Positions 37,864 through 47,130 of a DNA stretch of 64,000 bases are shown one piece after another. The DNA is from Flavobacterium sp. GTDB taxonomy: Bacteria; Bacteroidota; Bacteroidia; Flavobacteriales; Flavobacteriaceae. Where the stretch lies: the NCBI RefSeq assembly GCF_024305175.1, contig NZ_JAMWYY010000007.1, positions 1-64,000 on the forward strand. Direction: 5' to 3'. Numbering within the stretch: position 1 is the first letter of the stretch; every line of letters begins with the position of its first letter. Position numbers and translations under genes: made by a program. Below the pieces are notes generated by a model. It was not told the origin of the DNA. It ran no database searches and saw nothing but the letters and a program-made list of their open reading frames with translations.

Positions 37864-38519
37864 GCCTTCAGGTTTTTAATTTTATCAGCGTTAAGCTCAT
37901 TAAAGTGTGAAATAACCATATCGGCCTTGGCAAGGTCCTGCATTTTAGAGTTTTCGCTTGCATAGCCTATACAATACAACCCGGCAGCTTTTGCTGCCAT
38001 TATTCCGTTGGTGCTGTCTTCTATTACTATGCATTCTTCTTTTTGCATACCCGAAAGTTCGGCTGCCTTTTCAAAAATAGCAGGATGCGGTTTCGATTTC
38101 GGGAAGTCTTCGCCACTGACAATGTGGCTGAAATATTTATGAAGCCCGAATCGCCTGAAAACCCTCTCGATAGTAACTTTTGAAGCCGAAGAGGCTAATA
38201 TCAGTAAAATACCGCTGTTGTATAAATCCTGTATAAGGTCGTGAACGCCCATTAAAAGCTCAAGGTCTTCTTTTTCATCAAAAGCATCGTTAAAAAGACT
38301 CCGCTTTACCTGCACAAGTGCTTCTACCTCGTCAGTAAGTAAAAAGGTATCTTTTAATTTCTGGTAAACATTTTTGGTAGAATTACCTGTAAATGTGGCA
38401 TACATTTGGGGTGTTACTTCAATTTTTAGCTGCTCAAAATGCTTGTGGTAAGCAAAATGGTGCACGGGTTCTGTATCAACAATAACCCCGTCCATATCAA
38501 ATATTACAGTTTTTATCAT
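37860..38519 (-). CDS. HAD family hydrolase (beta-phosphoglucomutase-like), copy 2
   Basis: ORF 37860..38546, start likely MIKTVIFDMDGVIVDTEP; clear paralog of the adjacent gene; 4-bp ATGA overlap. Confidence 0.9.
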   Translation of the reverse strand: MIKTVIFDMDGVIVDTEPVHHFAYHKHFEQLKIEVTPQMYATFTGNSTKNVYQKLKDTFLLTDEVEALVQVKRSLFNDAFDEKEDLELLMGVHDLIQDLYNSGILLILASSASKVTIERVFRRFGLHKYFSHIVSGEDFPKSKPHPAIFEKAAELSGMQKEECIVIEDSTNGIMAAKAAGLYCIGYASENSKMQDLAKADMVISHFNELNADKIKNLKA

Positions 38520-38588
38520 AGTTGTGCTTAAGCGGCAAAAATACAACTTACAGCCCTATACAAAAAGCATCCGCTTATTAAGTTGCTG

Positions 38589-38906
38589 TTAATATGTCAT
38601 ACATTCTTCTGCACACTTTCTGCAGGCTTCTGCACATTCGCGGCAGTGGTCGTGCTCGTCTGCAAATTTTTCGCATTCATCGGCACAGGCATTGCATATA
38701 TCCGCACACAATTGCATTACCTGCTTTGCGAAGTCAGAATCCCTCTTTTCGAAAGTAACACACTGCAGGCATATATCACCACAATCCCTGCAAAGCGCTA
38801 TACATTTCAGGTGCCCTTCATTAACCATGTTGATACACTCGGTTGCACATTCTTCACAGGCTGCAAAACAATTTAGGCATGCATCTATCATTGACTGATT
38901 TTTCAT
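38589..38906 (-). CDS. Four-helix-bundle Cys-rich copper-storage-type protein (Csp/DUF326)
   Basis: 105 aa with 19 Cys in CxxC/CxxxC spacing: CLNCFAACEECATEC ... CIALCRDCGDICLQC ... CADICNACADEC ... CRECAEACRKCAEEC. Confidence 0.88.
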   Translation of the reverse strand: MKNQSMIDACLNCFAACEECATECINMVNEGHLKCIALCRDCGDICLQCVTFEKRDSDFAKQVMQLCADICNACADECEKFADEHDHCRECAEACRKCAEECMTY

Positions 38907-39064
38907 AACATATTGATTTTAAGGTTTAACGTATTACGAAGTTACCCTTTACACAACTGAATGACTGGTAAAACCCTGTTAAACGTTTTTAAATAAATAC
39001 TAAATGTGCAGCTATTAAACCTTTTGCCGTAACTTTAGTCTTATTAGCTGAATACCTGATAATT

Positions 39065-39607
39065 TTGGAAGACGAAAAAGTTTTTATTGCAGAACTGCTA
39101 AACCCAAAAACCAGGGAAACAGCTTTTAAGCAGCTTGTAGCGCAATACGGCAGGCCGTTGTATAACCATGTCCGGAGTATAGTTCTAAACCATGATGACA
39201 CTGATGATGTATTGCAGAATACCTTTATAAAGATTTTCAGGAACCTGGAAAATTTTAAGGGCGAAAGCAAGCTTTTTTCTTGGATGTACAGGATTGCGAC
39301 AAACGAGGCAATTACTTTTATAAGCCAGCGTGCTAAAAAACAGGGGTTAAGTACCGAAGCAGCACAGCAAAAAGTAATTTTAAACCTGAAAGCAGATGAT
39401 TATTTTGAAGGTGATGCTTTGCAGTTAAAGCTGCAACAGGCAATTGCCATACTGCCGGAAAAACAGCAGCTTGTTTTTAAGATGAAATATTTTGAAGACC
39501 TTAAATATGAAGAAATTTCGGAGATACTGGGCACATCAGTTGGTGCTTTAAAAGCATCTTATCATCATGCCGTAAAAAAAATTGAAGAATATATAGTTAA
39601 TAATTAA
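39065..39607 (+). CDS. ECF-type RNA polymerase sigma factor
   Basis: 180 aa (TTG start); HDDTDDVLQNTFIKIFRNLENFKGESKLFSWMYRIATNEAITFI (sigma2) and LPEKQQLVFKMKYFEDLKYEEISEILGTSVGALKASYHHAVKKIEEY (sigma4). Confidence 0.93.
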   Translation: MEDEKVFIAELLNPKTRETAFKQLVAQYGRPLYNHVRSIVLNHDDTDDVLQNTFIKIFRNLENFKGESKLFSWMYRIATNEAITFISQRAKKQGLSTEAAQQKVILNLKADDYFEGDALQLKLQQAIAILPEKQQLVFKMKYFEDLKYEEISEILGTSVGALKASYHHAVKKIEEYIVNN

Positions 39608-39637
39608 ACTTTTGAACAATAAGTAAGTCTTACTGAC

Positions 39638-40051
39638 ATGAATGATTTTAAACTTGATAATGAACCCAAAATCCGCACAGGCTTTAAAGTACCCGATGGC
39701 TACTTTGAATTGCTAACGGACAAGGTAATGCAGCAGATACCGGAACCTGAAGTTAAAACCATACCGCTATACCGAAGGCTTACCACATGGTATGCATCAG
39801 CAGCGGCCGTTTTATTACTTGCTTTTGGTACAGGTTTATATTTTAAATTGGGAGTACGGGAAGCCCAGCCTGATAACCTGGCTATAGAAAATTATCTGGT
39901 ATATCAGGCTAACATCAGTAATTATGACCTGTACCAAAACCTTGATGAAGATGATATACACGACCTTGAACAATCTGTTGTAATCAGCGATGATGCAATA
40001 GAAGAATATATTTCCGGACAGGGTAATTATGAATATTATTTAAATGAATAA
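39638..40051 (+). CDS. Probable membrane anti-sigma factor
   Basis: 137 aa; cytoplasmic N-terminus, one TM (TWYASAAAVLLLAFGTGLYF), directly downstream of the ECF sigma gene. Confidence 0.65.
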   Translation: MNDFKLDNEPKIRTGFKVPDGYFELLTDKVMQQIPEPEVKTIPLYRRLTTWYASAAAVLLLAFGTGLYFKLGVREAQPDNLAIENYLVYQANISNYDLYQNLDEDDIHDLEQSVVISDDAIEEYISGQGNYEYYLNE

Positions 40052-40055
40052 CATT

Positions 40056-40499
40056 ATGAAAACTAAATATTTACTACCACTATTATTACTTTTTTCTTTA
40101 AGTATTTTTGCACAGGGCGGCAAGGAAAAAAGAGAACGTATTAAAGCGCTAAAGGTTTCTTTTTTAACCACAGAATTAAACCTTACCAGCGAAGAGGCCG
40201 CTAAATTCTGGCCTGTATATAACGCGTTTGAAGAAAAAGAGTTTGATTTACGCCACAGGAAAATGAGGGGGCTGGTTCGCAAACTTGATGAAGGAGGGCT
40301 TGACTCCATGACCGACAAAGAAGCGCTTTCTTATTTAAATCAGCTGGAGGCAGCAGACGAAGAATTATTTAAGTTAAGGCAAAAGCTTATAGCTGACCTT
40401 AAAACCATTATAGGCCCTGTTAAAATACTCAGGCTTAAAAAAGCGGAAGATGAGTTTAACAAACGACTACTCGCTAAGTATAAAGAACGTAAAGGATAA
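40056..40499 (+). CDS. Periplasmic sensor of ECF sigma system (Spy/CpxP-like helical protein)
   Basis: ORF 40044..40499, start likely MKTKYLLPLLLLFSLSIFAQ; LTSEEAAKFWPVYNAFEEKEFDLRHRKMRGL. Confidence 0.72.
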   Translation: MKTKYLLPLLLLFSLSIFAQGGKEKRERIKALKVSFLTTELNLTSEEAAKFWPVYNAFEEKEFDLRHRKMRGLVRKLDEGGLDSMTDKEALSYLNQLEAADEELFKLRQKLIADLKTIIGPVKILRLKKAEDEFNKRLLAKYKERKG

Positions 40500-40511
40500 A
40501 TAATAAATTTT

Positions 40512-40532
40512 AAGAGCGGCAATGCCGCTCTT
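40512..40532. terminator. Bidirectional terminator-like hairpin
   Basis: AAGAGCGGC-aat-GCCGCTCTT between convergent genes. Confidence 0.75.
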
Positions 40533-40539
40533 GTTGTTC

Positions 40540-41448
40540 TTATAGCTTGCCGTAATACATAGCTTTAACTATACCGTCTGAAAGGCCGATTTTAGGCACG
40601 TAAATGTTGCGTGCACCGCTCCACTTCATGGCATTGAGATATATGCGTGTTGCATATATTATAACATCCGCACGGTCAGGATTTAGCCCAAGTTCTGATA
40701 TGCGCTGCTCATAAGTTAGGCTGTTCAGGAACTGGTACTGCGAATTAATATAAAAGTAAGAAAGCGGTAATTCCTGCTTTTTACCTGATAGCTTGAAGAG
40801 TTTATTTATATTTCCACCCGAACCTATAAGGGTTACATTATCAAAAGGCTCTGTAACCGTTTTAATCCATTTTTCTATTTCATGCCATACAATATCATTA
40901 ACCATATTGTTAAGCAGCCTTACAGTGCCGTTTTTAAACGATTTAGATGCTACAATCTTGCCGTTGGCAAATAACGAAAACTCTGTACTGCCACCGCCAA
41001 CATCTACAAACAAGTAAGTATGCTCTGGTTTTATAAAGCTATGCAAATCGGTAGAGGCTATAATAGCAGCCTCTTTTTTACCATCTATAATTTCAATTTT
41101 CAAGTCAGCTTCCCGCTCAATTAAATCTGTTATTTCTTTACCGTTAAAAGCCTCACGCATAGCAGAAGTAGCACAAGCCATATAACGCTCTACTTTATGA
41201 ACTTTCATTAACAGCTTGTAGGCTTTCATGGCATCAACCATGCGCTCTATGTTTTCGTCAGATATTTCTCCAACGGTAAAAGCATCCTGGCCAAGGCGTA
41301 TTGGTACACGTACTAAAGAGCTTTTTGAAAACTGTGTTTCTTTTCCCTCCTGCTCTACAATATTCGCGACTAAAAGCCTCATGGCATTAGAGCCAATATC
41401 TATGGCAGCATATTTTTTTATGTTAATCATTCCTGCACTGTAAGGCAC
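40540..41448 (-). CDS. Ppx/GppA family phosphatase (exopolyphosphatase)
   Basis: 302 aa; AAIDIGSNAMRLLVANI, ATSAMREAFNG, FVDVGGGSTEFSLF, IGSGGNINKLFKL. Confidence 0.92.
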   Translation of the reverse strand: MPYSAGMINIKKYAAIDIGSNAMRLLVANIVEQEGKETQFSKSSLVRVPIRLGQDAFTVGEISDENIERMVDAMKAYKLLMKVHKVERYMACATSAMREAFNGKEITDLIEREADLKIEIIDGKKEAAIIASTDLHSFIKPEHTYLFVDVGGGSTEFSLFANGKIVASKSFKNGTVRLLNNMVNDIVWHEIEKWIKTVTEPFDNVTLIGSGGNINKLFKLSGKKQELPLSYFYINSQYQFLNSLTYEQRISELGLNPDRADVIIYATRIYLNAMKWSGARNIYVPKIGLSDGIVKAMYYGKL

Positions 41449-41469
41449 AAAAGTATAGTTATGCCTTTC

Positions 41470-43575
41470 TTATAATTGTTCGTAAATAACCTCAAGCTTG
41501 TTCCTGTAATAGATATAGGTTTCCAGCTGTGCCCTGAATATTTTATTATTATGCCTTTTGCGGTATTTATTGTCAAGTTCCTCGCTATGCAGCCTTGCCT
41601 TTACATTACCTTTCCAGCCAATCTCAAAAGTATCTATAAGCTCCTGCTTTATCTCATCATCATATACCGGGCAGGTAACCTCTACCCGTGCATCCAGGTT
41701 TCGTGTCATAAAATCAGCTGAAGAAATAAATACATCAGGATTACCGCCATTGGCAAAGATATATATCCTTGAATGTTCCAGGTAATTATCTACTATACTG
41801 ATAGCCTCTATATTCTCGCTCATGCCTTCAATATCCGGAATGAGGCAGCATATTCCTCTTATTATAAGCTGGATACGCACTCCCTCACGGCTTGCTTCAT
41901 ACAGCTTATCTATCATCCTGAAGTCGGTAAGGCTGTTCATTTTCAGCTTAATATAAGCTTCTTTACCGGCTATTGCATTAAGTATTTCCCTGTCAATCAG
42001 CTTATTGAATTTACTACGCGTATATTGTGGCGATACCAGCAGGTGCTTGTAACGGTGCACACGGTAGTTTACCTCGAAAAAGTCAAATACTTTATTTACT
42101 TCTTTCATTATCGGCTGATGGCTGGTAAACATGGTAACATCAGTATAAATGCGCGCGGTAGATTCATTAAAGTTTCCGGTAGAGATAAAACCGTAACGTT
42201 TTACTTTTTTATCTTCTACCCTTTCTATAACACATATCTTGCTGTGTACTTTTAAGCCCTTTACACCAAATATCAGGTTGATGCCTTCACTCTGCATCAT
42301 TTCTGCATAAGAAATGTTGCTGGCCTCATCAAAACGTGCCTGAAGCTCTATCTGCACCGTAACCTTTTTACCGTTTCTTGCAGCATTAATCAGCGAGCTG
42401 ATAATCTGGGAGTTTTTGGCAAGCCTGTATAATGTTATTTTTATGGATATAACCTTCGGGTCCAGAGCTGCCTCCCTTAAAAATTTAATTACATAAGCAA
42501 ATGACTGATAAGGTGCATACAGCAGGTAGTCTTTCTTTTTTATTTTTTGCAGTATGCTACCCTCAAGGCTCAGTCCGTTAACCGGTAAGGGTACGTTTTG
42601 CTTATATAACAAATCTTCACGGCCCATAGTGGGAAAATCCATATAATCCCTGCGGTTGTGGTACCTGCCGCCGGGAATAATACTGTCGGTTGAATCAATT
42701 CCCATACGCTTCAGGAAAAAAGCAAGTGTATCTTCTTCAATAGACTGGTCGTAAACAAAACGTACAACCTCTCCCACTTTTCTCTCAAGAACCCCTTTGG
42801 ATATTTTTTCCATAAGGCTCTTGCTCTGGTCGCTATCTATTTCAAGTTCGGCATCACGGGTAATTTTTACCATGTGTGCCGAAATAGTTTCATATTTAAA
42901 TATATTAAATATGTGATGCAGGTTGTAACGTATTACATCATCCAGCAATATTACATATTTATTATTGTTAACATCAGGCAAAACCACAAAACGGTTGATG
43001 TTTTTGGGCATTTCTATAATGGCATAACGCACCTGCTCTTCTACCTTGCCATTATCCTGCCACCCCGGTTTCATAACCAGCTTTACAGCAAGATAGCCCG
43101 ATGAGTCCCTTAATAACGGAAATTCGTCAAGGTCATTAAGTATAATAGTAACAAGCTCCGGGCTTACTTTTTGTATAAAAAAGTCTTTTATAAAAATACC
43201 CTGCTCTTTGGTTACTTCTTTTTCATTAACGATATGTATATTTTCTTTTTCAAGCTCTTTTTCTATAACGCTAAGTATGCGCAGGCTTTCAGACTGCTGT
43301 TCTATAACAACCTCTGTAATTTCCTTAAGAAGCTTTTGGGCTGTAACGCCCCCGAGTATTTTTTCGCCGGTTTCACCTTCCAGGCTCAGGCGGCGTATGG
43401 CGGCATAGCGCACCCTGAAAAACTCATCTAAATTGTTTGAAAAAATCCCTAAAAAACGAAGCCTGTCTAAAAGTGGAACATTTTCGTCGGCAGCTTCCTG
43501 TAGTACCCTGGCGTTAAAAGCAAGCCAGCTTTTTTCTCTGTCAATATATCGGTTTACCGGTGAGTGGTGGATCAT
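41470..43575 (-). CDS. ppk1: Polyphosphate kinase 1
   Basis: 701 aa; REKSWLAFNARVLQEAAD, DPKVISIKITLYRLAKNSQIISSLINAARNGKKVTVQIELQARFDE, KVHSKICVIER, GNFNESTARIYTD. Confidence 0.95.
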   Translation of the reverse strand: MIHHSPVNRYIDREKSWLAFNARVLQEAADENVPLLDRLRFLGIFSNNLDEFFRVRYAAIRRLSLEGETGEKILGGVTAQKLLKEITEVVIEQQSESLRILSVIEKELEKENIHIVNEKEVTKEQGIFIKDFFIQKVSPELVTIILNDLDEFPLLRDSSGYLAVKLVMKPGWQDNGKVEEQVRYAIIEMPKNINRFVVLPDVNNNKYVILLDDVIRYNLHHIFNIFKYETISAHMVKITRDAELEIDSDQSKSLMEKISKGVLERKVGEVVRFVYDQSIEEDTLAFFLKRMGIDSTDSIIPGGRYHNRRDYMDFPTMGREDLLYKQNVPLPVNGLSLEGSILQKIKKKDYLLYAPYQSFAYVIKFLREAALDPKVISIKITLYRLAKNSQIISSLINAARNGKKVTVQIELQARFDEASNISYAEMMQSEGINLIFGVKGLKVHSKICVIERVEDKKVKRYGFISTGNFNESTARIYTDVTMFTSHQPIMKEVNKVFDFFEVNYRVHRYKHLLVSPQYTRSKFNKLIDREILNAIAGKEAYIKLKMNSLTDFRMIDKLYEASREGVRIQLIIRGICCLIPDIEGMSENIEAISIVDNYLEHSRIYIFANGGNPDVFISSADFMTRNLDARVEVTCPVYDDEIKQELIDTFEIGWKGNVKARLHSEELDNKYRKRHNNKIFRAQLETYIYYRNKLEVIYEQL

Positions 43576-44062
43576 ATTTCTTTAAGTCTCTTGGAAACAA
43601 TAGCTTTTCTGTTTTCCCTTTGCCTATTTCCTTCCAGTTGTCTTCTTCAAATGAAAGGGATACAAAACCTGCTGTAGGAACATTCTCTACAACATGGCTC
43701 CCAAAGGTATTAACAAAATTAGTAATAGCATCGTTATGACCAAAAAGAATTAAGTTATCAAATTGGTTGTCGCAGCTTTTAATGGTGCGCTCCAGGCTCT
43801 TTTCATCAAAAGTATAAAGGTCGTCTTTAAACACTATGGTTTCTAAGGGTATAGATAAATTAGCGGCAAATATATAAGCCGTATTTTTAGCTCTTTGCGC
43901 GGTGCTGCTCCATACTATGTAAGAATCAGGTAAATGCTCATAAATATTTGCAGCCATCAGGTGGGCATCATTAATGCCGCGTTTAGAGAGCGGCCTGTCT
44001 TTATCTATAAGGGGGGCATCCCAACTGGATTTTGCGTGGCGTATCAATATCAGGTTTTTCAT
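43541..44062 (-). CDS. SixA-type histidine phosphatase
   Basis: 173 aa; LILIRHAKSSWDAPLIDKDRPLSKRG (RHG-type), LFGHNDAITNFVN. Confidence 0.9.
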   Translation of the reverse strand: MKNLILIRHAKSSWDAPLIDKDRPLSKRGINDAHLMAANIYEHLPDSYIVWSSTAQRAKNTAYIFAANLSIPLETIVFKDDLYTFDEKSLERTIKSCDNQFDNLILFGHNDAITNFVNTFGSHVVENVPTAGFVSLSFEEDNWKEIGKGKTEKLLFPRDLKKYDPPLTGKPIY

Positions 44063-44156
44063 TATATTCAGGTTTAAGCATTATAAATCAAAAACTTAAA
44101 TATCATAAAAAAACCAATTGAAAAAACATTATTTGCTGTTAATTTGATATTAAAGT

Positions 44157-44801
44157 TTATGGGGCAAGCCTCTCCTTTACCCAGTTCAGGTCTTCGGTAA
44201 GTGTAAAGCGGATCCGGTCGTGCATGCGGTTGGGCCTGCCCTGCCAGAATTCTATGCTTACGGGCTTAACAATATAACCACCCCAGTGTAGTGGCCTTTG
44301 TACTTCTTTACCCTGATATTCCTTTTCAAGCTGTTGCAGTTTTTCATCAAGATACTCGCGTGACGGTACCACCTCACTTTGCGGTGAAGCTGCGGCACCA
44401 AGACGGCTGCCTAACGGGCGGCTTTCAAAATATCCGTCAGAAAGGTTTTCGGCTATTTTCTCTGCTTTCCCTTTTATGATTATCTGCCGCTCCATTTCAT
44501 GCCAGAAAAAAGACAGGCAGACATTTGGATTGGCAGCTATTGCACGCCCTTTTTCTGAATTGTAGTTCGTAAAGAATATAAACCCTTCATATGTAAACTG
44601 CTTTAGCAGCACCACCCTCGATTTTGGAAAACCGTCCAGCCCTATAGTAGATACTGTCATGGCATTAACCTCTGCGGTCCCGCCAAATTCTTCCATCTGT
44701 ATAAACCAGTCCCTGAACAATACAATAGGGTCATCCGGCACTACATCTTCTGTAAGTGCGCTCTTTTCATACGATTTGCGGTAGTTACTAAGGTCTTTCA
44801 T
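44157..44801 (-). CDS. pdxH: Pyridoxamine 5'-phosphate oxidase
   Basis: 214 aa; NAMTVSTIGLDGFPKSRVVLLKQFTYEGFIFFTNYNSEKGRAIAANPNVCLSFFWHEMERQIIIKGKAEKI ... WGGYIVKPVSIEFWQGRPNRMHDRI. Confidence 0.95.
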   Translation of the reverse strand: MKDLSNYRKSYEKSALTEDVVPDDPIVLFRDWFIQMEEFGGTAEVNAMTVSTIGLDGFPKSRVVLLKQFTYEGFIFFTNYNSEKGRAIAANPNVCLSFFWHEMERQIIIKGKAEKIAENLSDGYFESRPLGSRLGAAASPQSEVVPSREYLDEKLQQLEKEYQGKEVQRPLHWGGYIVKPVSIEFWQGRPNRMHDRIRFTLTEDLNWVKERLAP

Positions 44802-44825
44802 AAAAATTACAGATTTAGGCTGAAT

Positions 44826-45731
44826 TTATATTTCAAAAATTTTTCCGTCATCGGCAACCTCAACATTTTCAAAAACTGTGGCAGCCTCCTGCTTAAAATT
44901 ATCAATATCATCATACCGGGTAGAAAAATGCCCAAGTATGAGCTGCTTTGCATTAGCCGCTTTGGCAATGGCTGCTGCCTGTTTTGCAGTACTGTGCATG
45001 GTTGGCTCGCATAAATGCTTTTCTGACTCTAAAAAAGTACTTTCATGGTACAATGCATCTACGCTTTGCATTAAAGGCACTAAATCTTCATTATACATGG
45101 TGTCGGAACAAAAAGCATAGCTTTTTGGTGCGGGCGGGTCAAAGCTCAGTTCAGCATTGGGTATAGTCCTCCCGTTTTCAAGCGTAATATCTCCACCGTT
45201 TTTTATTTTCTGGTAATAGCAAACATCAATACCATATTTTTCAGCAGCAGCTACATTAAGCTTTCTCTCAAAGGGCTTTTCTTCAAACAAAAAGCCGTTG
45301 GTATAAACCCTGTGCTTTAACGGAAGCGTTGTCACTTTTACTTTATCATCTTCAAAAACAAGTTGCGGCTCCGCCGAGTTCAATTCATGAAAGTAAAGGT
45401 TATAACCTGTCCACGAATTAGAAAGCCTTAACTGCAACAGTATTATTTCTTTAACCCCTTTTGGGCCATATACATGCAAATCGGTTTTACGGTTAAGCAA
45501 CGAGAATGTAGAAATTAACCCTATCAGCCCGTAAAAGTGGTCTCCGTGCAGGTGAGATATAAAAATATGGTTGATTTTAGAAAATCGCAGCTTGTTTTTG
45601 CGTAGCTGCACCTGCGTGCCTTCACCGCAATCTATAAGGAACATCCGGTTTCTTATTTCCAGCACCTGCGATGTAGGGTTGGTCATAGACCGTGGTGTAG
45701 CGGCATAACAGCCTAATATGGTTAACTTCAT
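44826..45731 (-). CDS. rnz: Ribonuclease Z
   Basis: 301 aa; FLIDCGEGTQVQLRKNKLRFSKINHIFISHLHGDHFYGLIGL; YHESTFLE; LGHFSTRY. Confidence 0.94.
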   Translation of the reverse strand: MKLTILGCYAATPRSMTNPTSQVLEIRNRMFLIDCGEGTQVQLRKNKLRFSKINHIFISHLHGDHFYGLIGLISTFSLLNRKTDLHVYGPKGVKEIILLQLRLSNSWTGYNLYFHELNSAEPQLVFEDDKVKVTTLPLKHRVYTNGFLFEEKPFERKLNVAAAEKYGIDVCYYQKIKNGGDITLENGRTIPNAELSFDPPAPKSYAFCSDTMYNEDLVPLMQSVDALYHESTFLESEKHLCEPTMHSTAKQAAAIAKAANAKQLILGHFSTRYDDIDNFKQEAATVFENVEVADDGKIFEI

Positions 45732-45768
45732 GTATTCCTTTTACTCCTGCCGTTTGTTGGCAGGCTCA

Positions 45769-46101
45769 TTAAAACCCTAAATCGCGCTCTATCTCCTCCA
45801 TCTGTATAATATCATGCGCTTCAAGCAGTGTTGGTACAACCACCATTTCTTCGGGGGCATCGTTATAGTTAAAATCGCCGGTAACCAGTACAAACGATTT
45901 TTTTGCCTGCCTGTGTTTGTTAGAAAGCTCGAGAAAAGACAATACCTGCTGTAGTGTAAGTTTCCCGTCAGCCGAAAGATCGAGTATAATATTCTTATCC
46001 TTAAAGCTCTTATATTCAGAATTTACTTTTCCGTTAAAAGCTATTAAATCAGCTTTAGTGTCTTTTATTACTACGGTATGCCCTTTTTCTTCTACTTTCA
46101 T
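45769..46101 (-). CDS. Small protein with STAS-like architecture, linked to rnz
   Basis: 110 aa; FNGKVNSEYKSFKDKNIILDLSADGKLTLQQVLSFLELSNKHRQAKKSFVLVTGDFNY; contains no RNase Z metal-binding motif. Confidence 0.65.
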   Translation of the reverse strand: MKVEEKGHTVVIKDTKADLIAFNGKVNSEYKSFKDKNIILDLSADGKLTLQQVLSFLELSNKHRQAKKSFVLVTGDFNYNDAPEEMVVVPTLLEAHDIIQMEEIERDLGF

Positions 46102-46178
46102 TGTTATAGTGTTATCAGTACTAAATTACTAATATAGTATATAAAGATAAAGCCTTTAACCTGTTTTTAATAACTGTG

Positions 46179-47105
46179 TTATTTTATTTTACTTGCCAGC
46201 AGGTAAATTACAGCCATGCGCACGGCAACACCGTTTTCTACCTGGTCTAATATTACCGATTGTTGCGAGTCGGCCACATCGCTGGTTATTTCTACTCCCC
46301 TGTTTATAGGCCCGGGGTGCATTATTATAACTTCTTTATTTAATGAATCAAGCAAAGCTTTATCTACTCCGTATTGCTGGCTGTACTCCCTTGTTGAAGG
46401 GAAATAATTTACATCGAGCCTTTCGTTCTGCACCCTCAGCATATTGGCAACATCGCACCATTCTAACGCTTTGCGCAGGTTTGGCTCAACGGTAACCCCT
46501 AATGATTCTATATATTTCGGGATAAGTGTTTTAGGTCCGCATACTTTTACTTCGGCACCCTGCATCTGCAATGCAAAAATATTAGAGAGCGCAACGCGGG
46601 AATGTAATATATCGCCCACAATAACCACTTTTTTACCACCTACCCCACCTAAACGCTCGCGGATGGTATAAGAGTCGAGTAATGCCTGCGTAGGATGCTC
46701 GTGTGCTCCATCGCCTGCATTTACTATGCTTGCTTTTACATTTTGCGATAAAAAGTAAGCCGCACCGGGACGCTCATGGCGCATAACAACCATATCTACC
46801 TTCATAGACAGGATGTTGTTTACCGTATCTATAAGCGTTTCTCCTTTTTTTACGGATGATTGTGCCGCCGAAAAGCTGATAACATCGGCTGATAGCCTTT
46901 TTTGCGCCAGCTCAAAAGAAAGTTTGGTACGTGTGCTGTTTTCAAAAAATATATTGGCTATGGTAATATCCCTTAGCGATGGTACCTTTTTAATAGGGCG
47001 GTTAATTACTTCTTTAAACTGGTCGGCAGTTTCAAATATAAGATCAATATCCTGCGGGGTTATATATTTTATGCCTAACAGGTGATTAACGCTTAATTCT
47101 TTCAT
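46179..47105 (-). CDS. pyrB: Aspartate carbamoyltransferase catalytic subunit
   Basis: 308 aa; FFENSTRTKLSFELAQKRL, GAHEHPTQALLDSYTI, MHPGPINRGVEI. Confidence 0.95.
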   Translation of the reverse strand: MKELSVNHLLGIKYITPQDIDLIFETADQFKEVINRPIKKVPSLRDITIANIFFENSTRTKLSFELAQKRLSADVISFSAAQSSVKKGETLIDTVNNILSMKVDMVVMRHERPGAAYFLSQNVKASIVNAGDGAHEHPTQALLDSYTIRERLGGVGGKKVVIVGDILHSRVALSNIFALQMQGAEVKVCGPKTLIPKYIESLGVTVEPNLRKALEWCDVANMLRVQNERLDVNYFPSTREYSQQYGVDKALLDSLNKEVIIMHPGPINRGVEITSDVADSQQSVILDQVENGVAVRMAVIYLLASKIK

Positions 47106-47130
47106 TGTAGTTGTTGTGTTGCGGTAAGCA

